64,000 nt of DNA, from the NCBI RefSeq assembly GCF_003931565.1, contig NZ_RRYI01000002.1:310001-374000 (forward strand), given 5' to 3'. Shown one piece after another: positions 26,734 to 34,943 of the stretch; the first letter of the stretch is position 1, and every line of letters starts with the position of its first letter. Origin of the DNA: Caulobacter sp. 602-1. GTDB lineage: Bacteria > Pseudomonadota > Alphaproteobacteria > Caulobacterales > Caulobacteraceae. Position numbers and translations under genes: made by a program. Below the pieces are notes generated by a model that saw nothing but the letters and a program-made list of their open reading frames with translations, ran no database searches and had not been told where the DNA came from.

Positions 26734-27258
26734 GTGGACAAGCTGTTCGCCAAATTCGCCAACGTCACGGCCCGTGCCACGGGCAGTCCGCCCGCGTTCC
26801 TGATTTGCGTCGCCCTCGTGGTGCTGTGGGCGGTGACGGGGCCGATCTTCAAGTTCTCCGAGACCTGGCAGCTGGTGATCAACACCGGCACGACGATCAT
26901 CACCTTCCTGATGGTGTTCCTGATCCAGAATACGCAGAACCGCGACGGCCTGGCCTTGCAGACCAAGCTTGACGAGCTGATCCGCGCCACCACCGAGGCC
27001 GAGGACGACTTCATCGGCATCGAGAAGCTGACCGACAAGGAACTCGAGGTGATGCACGCCCACTGCAAGCAGCGGGCGGACAGGCACGTGCGGGCCTTCC
27101 AGAAGCTGGCGGCCGAGAGGGACGCCCGTCTCAAGGCCCGGCCCAAGAGCAAGGGCGCCGCCAAATCCGCCAAGACGGCGCCGTCCGCCTCGACCCGCGC
27201 CGCCAGCCGCGCCAAGGCCCTGTCGGCCGGTCATCCGTCCCGGAAGAAGGCCGGGTGA
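26734..27258 (+). CDS. low-affinity iron permease family protein (PF04120)
   Basis: The 174-residue membrane protein has two close transmembrane helices (~20-38 and ~48-66; CVALVVLWAVTGPIF and TTIITFLMVFLIQNTQNRD). The FLIQNTQNRD signature continues into an amphipathic stretch ALQTKLDELIRATTEAEDDFIGIEKLT, as in the low-affinity Fe/Cu permease family. Actual metal transport by bacterial members is poorly established. The C-terminal ~40 residues are Lys/Ala/Ser-rich and look disordered. It starts at GTG (26734) with a good AAGGAG upstream. Confidence 0.85.
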   Translation: MDKLFAKFANVTARATGSPPAFLICVALVVLWAVTGPIFKFSETWQLVINTGTTIITFLMVFLIQNTQNRDGLALQTKLDELIRATTEAEDDFIGIEKLTDKELEVMHAHCKQRADRHVRAFQKLAAERDARLKARPKSKGAAKSAKTAPSASTRAASRAKALSAGHPSRKKAG

Positions 27259-27352
27259 TATCAGACCACGACAGGGTGGACGTCAGATCTTATCGGCGAT
27301 AGCGGTACCATTTAATGGGCCGGCTTGAGCGCGCCCAACGGGGAGAGCCGCC

Positions 27353-28627
27353 TTGCCGAAATTGAAAGCCCTGCGCTGGTGGATCATCGGCCTGGTCATG
27401 CTGGGCGCGATCGTCAACTACCTGACCCGCTCGACCATGGGCATCGCCGCCCCGACGGTGATGAAGGACCTGGATATCTCCGTGAAGGAGTATTCCTGGA
27501 TCACGGGCGCCTTCCAGCTGGGGATCATGCTGCAGCCGGTCTGCGGCTATGTGCTCGACACCCTGGGCCTGCGCACAGGCTTCGCGGTCTTCGCGGCGGC
27601 CTGGTCGCTGATCGCCATGGCCCATGGCCTGGTTCATAACTGGCAGGGTTTCGCCTTCCTGCGCGCCTTCCTGGGCCTGGCCGAGGGTTCGGCCCAGCCG
27701 GCCGGCATGAAGACGGTGGCGACCTGGTTTCCGGCGAGGGAGCGGGGCTTCGCCGGCGCGGTGTTCAACATCGGCGCCTCGATCGGTTCGGTTCTGGCGC
27801 CGCCGCTGGTGGTGTGGGCCGTGCTGGCCTGGAACTGGCGAGCGGCCTTCGTATTGACCGGCGCCTTCGGCCTGGTCTGGGTGGTGCTGTGGCTCTTCTT
27901 CTACCGCTCGCCCGAGCGGCACCCGTCGATGACCGACGAGGAGCGCGCGCTGATCGCCACGGGCCAGGAAGCGCACCTGACCGCCACCGGAGCCAAGCCG
28001 TCGATCATCTCGATCCTGAAGCAGGGCCAGTTCTGGGGCATCGCCCTGCCGCGCTTCCTGGCCGATCCGACCTGGGGGACGCTGTCGTTCTGGGTGCCGC
28101 TCTATCTGTCGCAGACCCGCGGCTTCGACCTCAAGCAGATCGCCCTGTTCGCCTGGATGCCGTTCGTGGCCGCCGACCTGGGCTGCCTGGCTGGGCCGGT
28201 GATCGCGCACTTCCTGCAGAAGCGCGGTGTTTCGCTGATCAACGCCCGTCGCATCGCCTTCACCCTGGGCGCGGTCCTGATGACGGGCATGGTGTTCGTC
28301 GGCAAGGTCGAGAGCGCCTACGCGGCCATCGCGCTGCTCTGCCTGGGCGGCTTCGCGCACCAGACCCTGTCGGTGACCGTCATCACCATGGCCTCCGACC
28401 TCTTTCGCCGTGACGAGGTCGCCACGGTGGCGGGCCTGGCCGGCATGATGGGCAATCTGGGTCTGCTGCTGTTCTCGCTGCTGATCGGCGGGCTGGTGAC
28501 GACGATCGGCTATGACCCGTTCTTCGTGGCCCTGGGCGTGCTGGACATCGCCGGGGCCGTTCTGCTGTGGACGCTCGTCAAGGACCGCGCCGCGCCAAAT
28601 GGAACATCCGAGACGGTAAAAGCATGA
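27353..28627 (+). CDS. MFS transporter, anion:cation symporter type (hexuronate-like)
   Basis: The 424-residue inner-membrane protein has twelve predicted helices and matches the ACS branch of the MFS (ExuT/GudP relatives): WWIIGLVMLGAIVNYLTRSTMGIAAP in TM1 and the loop after it, ARERGFAGAVFNIGASIGSVLAPPLVVW in TM5. The family usually imports hexuronates, aldarates or related acids with H+. It starts at TTG (27353) with GGGAGAG 6 bp upstream. Its stop overlaps the GH43 gene start as ATGA, so the two are translationally coupled; this suggests it imports a xylosyl-uronate oligosaccharide product or its uronate part. A half-site resembling the manD operator (CAGACCAC, ~27262) lies upstream. Confidence 0.88.
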   Translation: MPKLKALRWWIIGLVMLGAIVNYLTRSTMGIAAPTVMKDLDISVKEYSWITGAFQLGIMLQPVCGYVLDTLGLRTGFAVFAAAWSLIAMAHGLVHNWQGFAFLRAFLGLAEGSAQPAGMKTVATWFPARERGFAGAVFNIGASIGSVLAPPLVVWAVLAWNWRAAFVLTGAFGLVWVVLWLFFYRSPERHPSMTDEERALIATGQEAHLTATGAKPSIISILKQGQFWGIALPRFLADPTWGTLSFWVPLYLSQTRGFDLKQIALFAWMPFVAADLGCLAGPVIAHFLQKRGVSLINARRIAFTLGAVLMTGMVFVGKVESAYAAIALLCLGGFAHQTLSVTVITMASDLFRRDEVATVAGLAGMMGNLGLLLFSLLIGGLVTTIGYDPFFVALGVLDIAGAVLLWTLVKDRAAPNGTSETVKA

Positions 28628-30255
28628 GCGTGATTTCCAATCCCATCCTGCGCGGCTTCAATCCCGACCCGTCGATCGTCCGGGTGGGGCGGGACTACTA
28701 TGTCGCCACCTCGACCTTCGAGTGGTTCCCGGGCGTCCAGATCCACCACTCGCGCGACCTCAAGAACTGGCGCTTGCTGGGCCGGCCGCTGACCCGTCCG
28801 AGCCAGCTGGACATGCGCGGCGACCCCGACGGCTGTGGGGTCTGGGCGCCGTGCCTGACCCACGCCGACGGCAAGTTCTGGCTGATCTTCACCGACGTGA
28901 AGCGATACGGCCGGACCACGGTCGGCGGGGCGTCCGGCGCCAGTTTGCGCGACTTCCACAACTACCTGGTCACGGCCGACACGATCGACGGCGCGTGGTC
29001 GGATCCCATCCATCTGAACAGCTCGGGCTTCGATCCGTCGCTGTTCCACGACGACGACGGCCGCAAATGGCTGGTCAATCAGCTGTGGGATCACCGTCCG
29101 GGCAAGAACCGCTTCGCCGGCATCGTGCTGCAGGAATATTCGGTCGCCGAGCGGAAGCTGGTCGGCGAGCGCAAGGTGATCTTCCAGGGCACGCCGATCG
29201 GCCTGACCGAGGCTCCGCACCTCTACAAGCGCGACGGCTGGTACTACCTGGTCACTGCCGAGGGCGGCACCGGCTGGGGTCACGCCATGACCATGGCAAG
29301 ATCGCGCGACCTCGCCGGTCCGTATGAACTGCACCCCGACACCTACGTCCTGACCTCCCGCGACCGGCCGCATGTGGCGCTGCAACGCGCGGGCCACGCG
29401 GATCTGGTCGAGACCGCCGACGGGGAGACCTACGCGGCCTATCTGATCGGCCGGCCGATTCCCAATCGGGGCCGCTGCACGCTCGGGCGCGAGACGGCGA
29501 TCCAGAAGCTGGTCTGGGGCGAGGACGGCTGGCCGCGCACGCTGGACGGCTCGGGCGATCCGACGCTGGAGACCCCGGCGCCGGACCTGCCCGAGCAGCT
29601 TTGGCCTGCGGCGCCAACGCGCGCGAGCTTTGACGGTCCAGACCTGCCGATCGACTTCCAATGGCTGCGCACGCCCTATCCGGACGAGATCTTCAGCCTG
29701 ACCGCCAGGCCCGGCTTCTTGCGCCTCTACGGCCGCGAGAGCGTGGGCAGCGTCTTCCGCCAAGCCCTGGTCGCCCGACGCCAGCAGGCCCACTGCTACT
29801 CGGCCGCCACGGTGCTGGACTTCGAGCCCGAGCACTTCCAGCAGGCCGCGGGGCTGATCTGCTACTACAACGGCTCCAAGCTGCACTATCTGCATGTCAG
29901 CCACGACGACGCGATCGGCAAGCATCTGCGGGTGATGAGCTGCAGTCCCGACAGCCCGCAGTCGGACAGCTTCACCGCGCCCATCCCGCTGGCCGCCGGC
30001 CCGGTCGAGCTGCGCGTCGAGGTCGACTTCGAGCGCTTGCGGTTCGGATTCCGGCAGGGCGAGGGCGCCTGGGCCTGGCTGCCGGAGGTGTTCGACGCCT
30101 CGATCCTGTCCGATGAGGCCAGCGCCCCTGGCGCGCCCAACTTCACCGGCGCCTTCGTCGGCATGGCCTGCCAGGACGTCTCCGGCGCCGCCGCGCCGGC
30201 CGACTTCGACTGGTTCGACTATGAGGAACGGGCGTACCGGCCCCAGAATTTGTGA
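28624..30255 (+). CDS. glycoside hydrolase family 43 beta-xylosidase-like
   Basis: The 543-residue enzyme has no signal peptide and probably works in the cytoplasm. A five-bladed propeller domain (~1-310) shows the GH43 triad contexts: FNPDPSI near residue 10 (general base Asp), GFDPSLFHDDDG (~135) and TEAPHLYK (~200, acid Glu). A C-terminal beta-sandwich (~350-540; SVFRQALVARRQQAHCYSA, HFQQAAGLICYYNG) is typical of XynB-type beta-xylosidases. I chose the ATG at 28624, which overlaps the transporter stop by 4 bp, as the protein then begins directly at the first propeller strand. It likely removes xylose (or arabinose) from imported oligosaccharides. Confidence 0.92.
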   Translation: MSVISNPILRGFNPDPSIVRVGRDYYVATSTFEWFPGVQIHHSRDLKNWRLLGRPLTRPSQLDMRGDPDGCGVWAPCLTHADGKFWLIFTDVKRYGRTTVGGASGASLRDFHNYLVTADTIDGAWSDPIHLNSSGFDPSLFHDDDGRKWLVNQLWDHRPGKNRFAGIVLQEYSVAERKLVGERKVIFQGTPIGLTEAPHLYKRDGWYYLVTAEGGTGWGHAMTMARSRDLAGPYELHPDTYVLTSRDRPHVALQRAGHADLVETADGETYAAYLIGRPIPNRGRCTLGRETAIQKLVWGEDGWPRTLDGSGDPTLETPAPDLPEQLWPAAPTRASFDGPDLPIDFQWLRTPYPDEIFSLTARPGFLRLYGRESVGSVFRQALVARRQQAHCYSAATVLDFEPEHFQQAAGLICYYNGSKLHYLHVSHDDAIGKHLRVMSCSPDSPQSDSFTAPIPLAAGPVELRVEVDFERLRFGFRQGEGAWAWLPEVFDASILSDEASAPGAPNFTGAFVGMACQDVSGAAAPADFDWFDYEERAYRPQNL

Positions 30256-30308
30256 ATTGAGAGATCGGCGTTCAATCGTAGGGTTCTGGAAAGTCCAGGG
30301 AGGACGCC

Positions 30309-31196
30309 ATGAACGCTCCGGTCTCGATCTCCGAACACGACGCGGCTCCCCATGCCGGCCTGACCATCAAGCCCGTCGGCACGGTGCTGGGAGCGGAGAT
30401 CTCGGGGCTCGACCTGACGCGGCCACTGAGCCCCGAGATCGTCGCGGCGATCCGCGCGGCCCTGCTGCGCCACAAGGTGGTGTTCTTCCGCGACCAGGAC
30501 ATTTCCTACGAGGATCACGTCCGCTTTGGCCGGTACTTTGGCGAGCTGGAGGGCCATCCGGTCACCGCCCATGTGCCGGGCTTTCCGGAGATCCTGCACA
30601 TCGAGGCGGCCGACGGCATGAAGCTGCGCGAGGAGATCGTCCCGATCGTCCGCGCCGCCAACAAGTGGCACACCGACGTCACCTTCCGCGAGGCGCCGTC
30701 GATGGGCGGGGTGCTACGGATGCGGCGCATGCCGCCCCTGGGCGGCGACACCCTGTTCGCCGACACGGCCGCCATCTATGCCGACCTGCCCCAGGCGTTG
30801 AAGGACAAACTGGCGACCCTCACGGCCGAGCACGACATCATCCAGAGCTACGGCTACCGCGTCGACGAGGCCAAGCGTCAGGCGTTGCGCGCGGAGTATC
30901 CGCCGATGATCCACCCGGTGGTTCGCATCCATCCGGAGACCGGCGAGAAGCACCTGTTCGTCAACAAGGTCTTCACAACCCGGATCCTGGGCCTGCCTGA
31001 GGACGAGGCCAAGACGCTGCTGGCCGACCTGCTGGACCGGGTGAAATCGCCCGAATATCAGGTCCGCTTCCGCTGGACTCCGAACGCCATCGTCTTCTGG
31101 GACAACCGCGCGACGCAGCACTACGCGGTCCTCGACTACTGGCCCCAGGAGCGGATCGTCGAGCGCGTGACGATCAAGGGCGACAAGCCGTTCTAG
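30309..31196 (+). CDS. TauD/TfdA-family Fe(II)/2-oxoglutarate dioxygenase
   Basis: The 295-residue cytoplasmic enzyme carries the facial triad: His and Asp in KWHTDVTF (~120) and the distal His in NRATQHYAVLDY (~270). The 2-oxoglutarate-binding Arg lies in the RIVERVTIKGD tail. Relatives hydroxylate taurine, alkyl sulfates or phenoxyacetates, so the product may free sulfite or an aldehyde; the substrate is not clear here. The ATG at 30309 has AGGGAGG upstream. It lies 53 bp after the xylosidase gene on the same strand, so it may be in the same transcript, although its chemistry has no obvious link to xyloside use. It ends one base before the convergent response-regulator gene. Confidence 0.9.
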   Translation: MNAPVSISEHDAAPHAGLTIKPVGTVLGAEISGLDLTRPLSPEIVAAIRAALLRHKVVFFRDQDISYEDHVRFGRYFGELEGHPVTAHVPGFPEILHIEAADGMKLREEIVPIVRAANKWHTDVTFREAPSMGGVLRMRRMPPLGGDTLFADTAAIYADLPQALKDKLATLTAEHDIIQSYGYRVDEAKRQALRAEYPPMIHPVVRIHPETGEKHLFVNKVFTTRILGLPEDEAKTLLADLLDRVKSPEYQVRFRWTPNAIVFWDNRATQHYAVLDYWPQERIVERVTIKGDKPF

Positions 31197-31565
31197 TCAG
31201 CCAATCAAAGCCCGGTTCAGGCAGTCGATGAGCCTCTCGCCGGTGAAGGGCTTGGGCAGGAAGCAGGTCACGCCCGCCCTTTCGGCCCGGAGCCTCTGGG
31301 CGTCGTCGGCGAAGGCGGTGATCAGGATGACCGGGGTGTTCTCGCCGGCGGCGATCATGGCCTCCTTCATCTCGACGCCGGTCATGCCCGGCATCTGCAG
31401 GTCGCTGATCACGCAGTCGGCCCGACCGCGCGCGGCCGAGGCCATAAACGCCGTGGCGCTGTCGAACCCCTCGACGCGATGACCCAGGGATCGCAGCAGC
31501 CCCTCCAGCGAGACGCGGACCGAGTCGTCGTCGTCGACGACACAGATGAGGGGGGAGGGGGACAA
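31197..31565 (-). CDS. single-domain response regulator (receiver only)
   Basis: The 122-residue CheY-like receiver domain shows acidic cluster DDDD at 11-14, phospho-acceptor D55 in ISDLQMPGMTG, Thr in ILITAFADD (~83) and K105 in FLPKPF. There is no output domain, so it would act as a phosphate sink or through protein contact. Its sequence is closest in style to FixJ-type receivers. It starts at TTG (31565) with GAGGAAG upstream. It lies next to a full FixJ-type regulator and a PAS kinase, so the three probably form one phosphorelay. Confidence 0.92.
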   Translation of the reverse strand: MSPSPLICVVDDDDSVRVSLEGLLRSLGHRVEGFDSATAFMASAARGRADCVISDLQMPGMTGVEMKEAMIAAGENTPVILITAFADDAQRLRAERAGVTCFLPKPFTGERLIDCLNRALIG

Positions 31566-31684
31566 GCGGGCTTCCTCGAACGCGCGACGGCGGGTCGCGC
31601 CACGATCAGTGCCCGATAACCGCGGTCGCGGAAATTATACGGAGGTTTGTGTGCTCTTGCGTGAGGATCGTTCAAGACGGTCCG

Positions 31685-32308
31685 TCACGCGGGGTCTTCG
31701 GGCCGCAGCTTGAGCATCTCGGCCATGCGGACCAGATCCGCCAGGCTCCGGGCCTCCATCTTCCGCATCAGGTTGCCGCGATGGATCTTCACGGTGATCT
31801 CGGACAAGCCCAGCTGATGGGCGGCCTGCTTGTTCATCAGCCCGCTGGCCACAAGGGCCATGACCTGCTTCTCACGCCCGCTCAGCGTCTCGTAGAGGGC
31901 GCGCAGGTCGTCGAGGCCGCCCTGCTGGGCGCGGGCGGTCGCATCGCGCTCCAGGGCCGCGGCGACCGCGTCCAGCATGTCCTGATCGCGGAAGGGCTTG
32001 GTCAGGAAGTCGACGGCCCCGGCCTTCATGCCGCGCACGCTCATCGGGATGTCGCCATGGCCGGTCATCAGCACGATGGGCATGCGGATGTCGGCGGCGG
32101 CCAGCTTCTCTTGGAAATCCAGGCCGGAGAGGCCCGGGAGGCGCACGTCCAGCACCAGGCAGCCGGCGTCGTGAGCGTGGCCCGACTGCAGGAACTCCTG
32201 GGCGTTGCCGAACGCCTTGGTCTCCAGTCCGACCGAGCGGAACAGACTGTCCAGGGCCTCGCGCAGGGCGCCGTCATCATCGACGATATGGACTGTTTGG
32301 GTGACCAT
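31685..32308 (-). CDS. FixJ-family response regulator (receiver + LuxR HTH)
   Basis: The 207-residue regulator has a receiver with D54 (LVLDVRLPG) and K104 (FLTKPF), and a C-terminal LuxR-type helix-turn-helix (~138-200: LSGREKQVMALVASGLMNKQAAHQLGLSEITVKIHRGNLMRKM). The ATG at 32308 starts the protein at its first beta strand; the reading frame stays open far upstream, antisense to the kinase gene, but that extension is not protein-like. It is divergent from the histidine kinase with 63 bp between start codons, the usual layout for a cognate pair with a shared promoter region. Confidence 0.95.
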   Translation of the reverse strand: MVTQTVHIVDDDGALREALDSLFRSVGLETKAFGNAQEFLQSGHAHDAGCLVLDVRLPGLSGLDFQEKLAAADIRMPIVLMTGHGDIPMSVRGMKAGAVDFLTKPFRDQDMLDAVAAALERDATARAQQGGLDDLRALYETLSGREKQVMALVASGLMNKQAAHQLGLSEITVKIHRGNLMRKMEARSLADLVRMAEMLKLRPEDPA

Positions 32309-32371
32309 CGTTCTCGTTAGCTGGACCAGACGCGCGGCCTCGTCAATTATGCAATCGGAGATGGGGGCCGC

Positions 32372-33946
32372 ATGATCACCGAAGACGTCGACCGCCGGCG
32401 CCAGGACCTGGCCGAGATGCTGGACGCGGCGCATGACGCCATCTTCGTCAGCGATCTGGAGGGTCGGATCACCTTCTGGAACCGCGGCGCCGCGGCGCTG
32501 TACGGCCACGCGCGCGAGACGGCCATGGGCGGGGATCCCGACGTCTTGCTCGCCACGCGGTATCCGGCCGAGATCGCGGCGATCAAGGCTCAGCTGATCG
32601 AGACCGGCCACTGGGAGGGCGAGTTGACCCGGACCACGGCCGCCGGCGAGACGGTGGTCGTCGACGGCCGCTGGACCCTGCGTCGCGACGCGGCCGGGAC
32701 GCCGATCGAGGTGTTGGAGACTGGCCGCGACGTCACCGCCGCCCGCAAGGCGGCGCTGGATCTGAAATACAGCGAGTATCGCTACAGCAACGTCTTTCGG
32801 GCCATGGCGGTGTCGTTCTGGGAGCTGGACTTCAACGACCTGGGCGAGGTGCTGGCCGACCTGCAGGCCAAGGGCATGACCGACGTCCGCGCCTATGTCG
32901 CCGAGCATCCCGAGGTGATCCGGCGGATGATCGAGGTCTCGAGGGTGGTCGACGTCAACGACAAGTCCGTCGCCCTGTTCGGCGCGCCGCGAGAGGACCT
33001 GCTGGGCTCTGTGTCGCGGTTCTGGCCTCGGTCCAGCGAAAGGGTGTTCGCCGAGAGCGTCTTCGCGGCCCTGGAGCGCCGGCACAGCTACGAGGCCGAG
33101 GCGCGGTTCTGCAAGGCCGACGGGACGGAGTTCGACGCCCTCTTCACCACCTGCTACCCGCGCGACGGGGTCAAGCGCGGCACGGTGCTGGTCGGCATCG
33201 TCGACATCAGCGACCGACTGGCAGCGCAAGACGCCCTGCGCAAGGCCGAGGCGGACCTAGCCCACGCCGCCCGGGTCTCGACCCTGGGCGAACTGACCGC
33301 CTCGATCGCCCACGAGGTCAACCAGCCTCTGGCCGCCATCGTCACCAACGGCGAGGCGGGTCTGCGCTGGATCAACCGCGCCGAGCCCGACCTGGAAGAG
33401 GCCCGCGCGGCGATGGGGCGGATGATCGTCGAGGGGCAGCGCGCCTCGGACATCATCAGCCGCATCCGGGCCCTGGCCTCGAACAAGGATCCGCAGCGCG
33501 CGCCGGTGGCGCTGAACGCGGCGATCGAGGACGCCGCGCTGCTGCTGAAGCGCGAACTGGCGGCGCACGACGTGCGGCTGATCCTGGCCCTGTCGCCGGA
33601 CGTGGGCGAGGTCCTGGGCGACCGGGTGCAGCTGCAGCAGGTGGTCATCAACCTGGCCATGAACGGCATTCAGGCCATGGCGGGACGCGACGGCGCGCGC
33701 GATCTGACTCTCTCCACGCGGCGCGCGGACGATCGGGTCGTGCTGGAGGTGGCCGATACGGGCCCCGGCGTGGCGGCGCGGAACGCGCAAGTCCTTTTCA
33801 AGGCCTTCCATTCGACCAAGGCGACGGGGATGGGCATGGGCCTGTCGATCAGCAAGTCGATCGTCGAGGCGCATGGCGGCGTCATCGCCGCGGAGACCGC
33901 GCAGGATGGTGGGGCCTTGTTCCGGGTGGTCCTGCCCGCGGCCTAG
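32372..33946 (+). CDS. PAS-domain sensor histidine kinase (FixL-like architecture)
   Basis: This 524-residue kinase has no membrane helix and is probably cytoplasmic. A first PAS domain (~12-130; HDAIFVSDLEGRITFWNRGAAAL) is followed by a second, atypical PAS-like domain with a helical insertion (~140-290; FRAMAVSFWELDFNDLGEVLADLQ). The HisKA has H314 in SIAHEVNQPLAAI, and the HATPase shows N box VVINLAMNGIQAM and G boxes DTGPGV and GMGMGLSISKSIV. It is the probable partner of the divergent FixJ-type regulator. I cannot identify a heme-binding histidine, so oxygen sensing should not be assumed. The ATG has GGAG upstream. Confidence 0.94.
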   Translation: MITEDVDRRRQDLAEMLDAAHDAIFVSDLEGRITFWNRGAAALYGHARETAMGGDPDVLLATRYPAEIAAIKAQLIETGHWEGELTRTTAAGETVVVDGRWTLRRDAAGTPIEVLETGRDVTAARKAALDLKYSEYRYSNVFRAMAVSFWELDFNDLGEVLADLQAKGMTDVRAYVAEHPEVIRRMIEVSRVVDVNDKSVALFGAPREDLLGSVSRFWPRSSERVFAESVFAALERRHSYEAEARFCKADGTEFDALFTTCYPRDGVKRGTVLVGIVDISDRLAAQDALRKAEADLAHAARVSTLGELTASIAHEVNQPLAAIVTNGEAGLRWINRAEPDLEEARAAMGRMIVEGQRASDIISRIRALASNKDPQRAPVALNAAIEDAALLLKRELAAHDVRLILALSPDVGEVLGDRVQLQQVVINLAMNGIQAMAGRDGARDLTLSTRRADDRVVLEVADTGPGVAARNAQVLFKAFHSTKATGMGMGLSISKSIVEAHGGVIAAETAQDGGALFRVVLPAA

Positions 33947-34040
33947 AGAGCCGGGATCAACGGGAACGTGCGCGATGATGGTCGGCCCACGGTCCCGGCG
34001 TTGTCGTCAGGGGCGAGACCCAACGGGGAGCCCTTAAATG

Positions 34041-34080
34041 AAGCCGGCTGGTCTCGCGCGAGGCGTGGCCAGCCGGCTTT
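34041..34080. terminator. hairpin between kinase and AraC regulator genes
   Basis: A perfect 11-bp stem (34041-34051 with 34069-34079) with a 17-nt GC-rich loop lies between converging genes. It has short T/A runs on both sides (TTTAAAA on one, CATTTAAG on the other), so it may work in both directions. Confidence 0.55.
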
Positions 34081-34203
34081 AAAAGGTGTCGGACGCGGTG
34101 GGGTGCGCCGAGTCCGAGGACCTTCGTCGAGTCCCGAGCGAATGGCAACGGTCTAGGTTGCCGAATGTGTGCGACAAACGGGCGCAGTCGATTGCATGGA
34201 CGC

Positions 34204-34785
34204 TCAGGCGCGCCCGTAGTGGGCTCGGCGCCAGGCCAGGGGCGTCGCGCCGGCCAGCTTCCGGAAGGTTCGCGAGAAGTGGGCCTGGTCGGCGAAGCCG
34301 CACAGATAGGCGATCTGGCTGAGCGGTTCGGCGCTCTTGAGCATCATCGCCTTGGCTGTCTCGACCCGTCGGCGCATGACATGACCGTGCGGGGTGTCGC
34401 CGAAGGTCTGCTTGAAGGCGCGGCTGAAGTGGCCGGCGCTCAGTGTGACCAGCTGGGCCAGGTGCGAGACCGGGATGGTGTCGCCGAGGTGGGCGTCGAT
34501 GTGGGCGCTGACCCGCTTAGCCTGCCAGGGGGCGAGACCGCCCAGGCTGACCTCGCGCGTTCGACCTTGCGTCTCGACCGCCTCGGCGATCATCGCGTTG
34601 GCTCGAGCCAGCAGGGCGCGGGTGGCGTCCAGGTCGCCGCCGATCGAGCGTTCGGCGCGGGCCAGTATGTCTTTCAGGCTCGGCGCGAACGCGCGGACCT
34701 CATCGTCCAGGATCTGGCCGGCGACCACGCCGTCGAAGGGATTGGAGGCGGTGTCGAAGCTGCGGGCGGCGGGTTGATAGGACAT
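34204..34785 (-). CDS. AraC-family transcriptional regulator
   Basis: The 193-residue protein has two helix-turn-helix motifs at the C-terminus (~95-190: IPVSHLAQLVTLSAGHFSRAFKQTFGDTPHGHVMRRRVETAKAMML and PLSQIAYLCGFADQAHFSRTFRKLAGATPLAWRR). The N-terminal ~90 residues are helical and do not look like a cupin sugar-binding domain, so it may respond to a partner or be constitutive. The ATG at 34785 has GGAGA upstream; earlier in-frame starts (up to 34869) add a poorly ordered tail. It lies 158 bp downstream of the beta-glucuronidase gene on the same strand. Confidence 0.88.
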   Translation of the reverse strand: MSYQPAARSFDTASNPFDGVVAGQILDDEVRAFAPSLKDILARAERSIGGDLDATRALLARANAMIAEAVETQGRTREVSLGGLAPWQAKRVSAHIDAHLGDTIPVSHLAQLVTLSAGHFSRAFKQTFGDTPHGHVMRRRVETAKAMMLKSAEPLSQIAYLCGFADQAHFSRTFRKLAGATPLAWRRAHYGRA

Positions 34786-34943
34786 GGCGTCGATCTCCGT
34801 TGCGCCCCTTGGGGAGAGGGGCTCCGTGTTTCGACGATCAGTGTTCTTCATCCCCGCTTCGGGGACCATTCAACCAAGGCTTGGCCAGGACCTGCGTTGG
34901 TCTGTCGCACCTATACCTGAGTATGGCCGCGCGGCCGTCTGGC

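Noticed and set aside
32309-33229. N-terminal extension of the FixJ-type regulator
   Set aside because: The frame stays open antisense to the kinase, but the sequence is low-complexity; the receiver domain begins exactly at the ATG at 32308.
32372-33946. Naming the kinase FixL (oxygen sensor)
   Set aside because: Domain order and partner fit, but I could not identify the heme-binding histidine context in either PAS domain.
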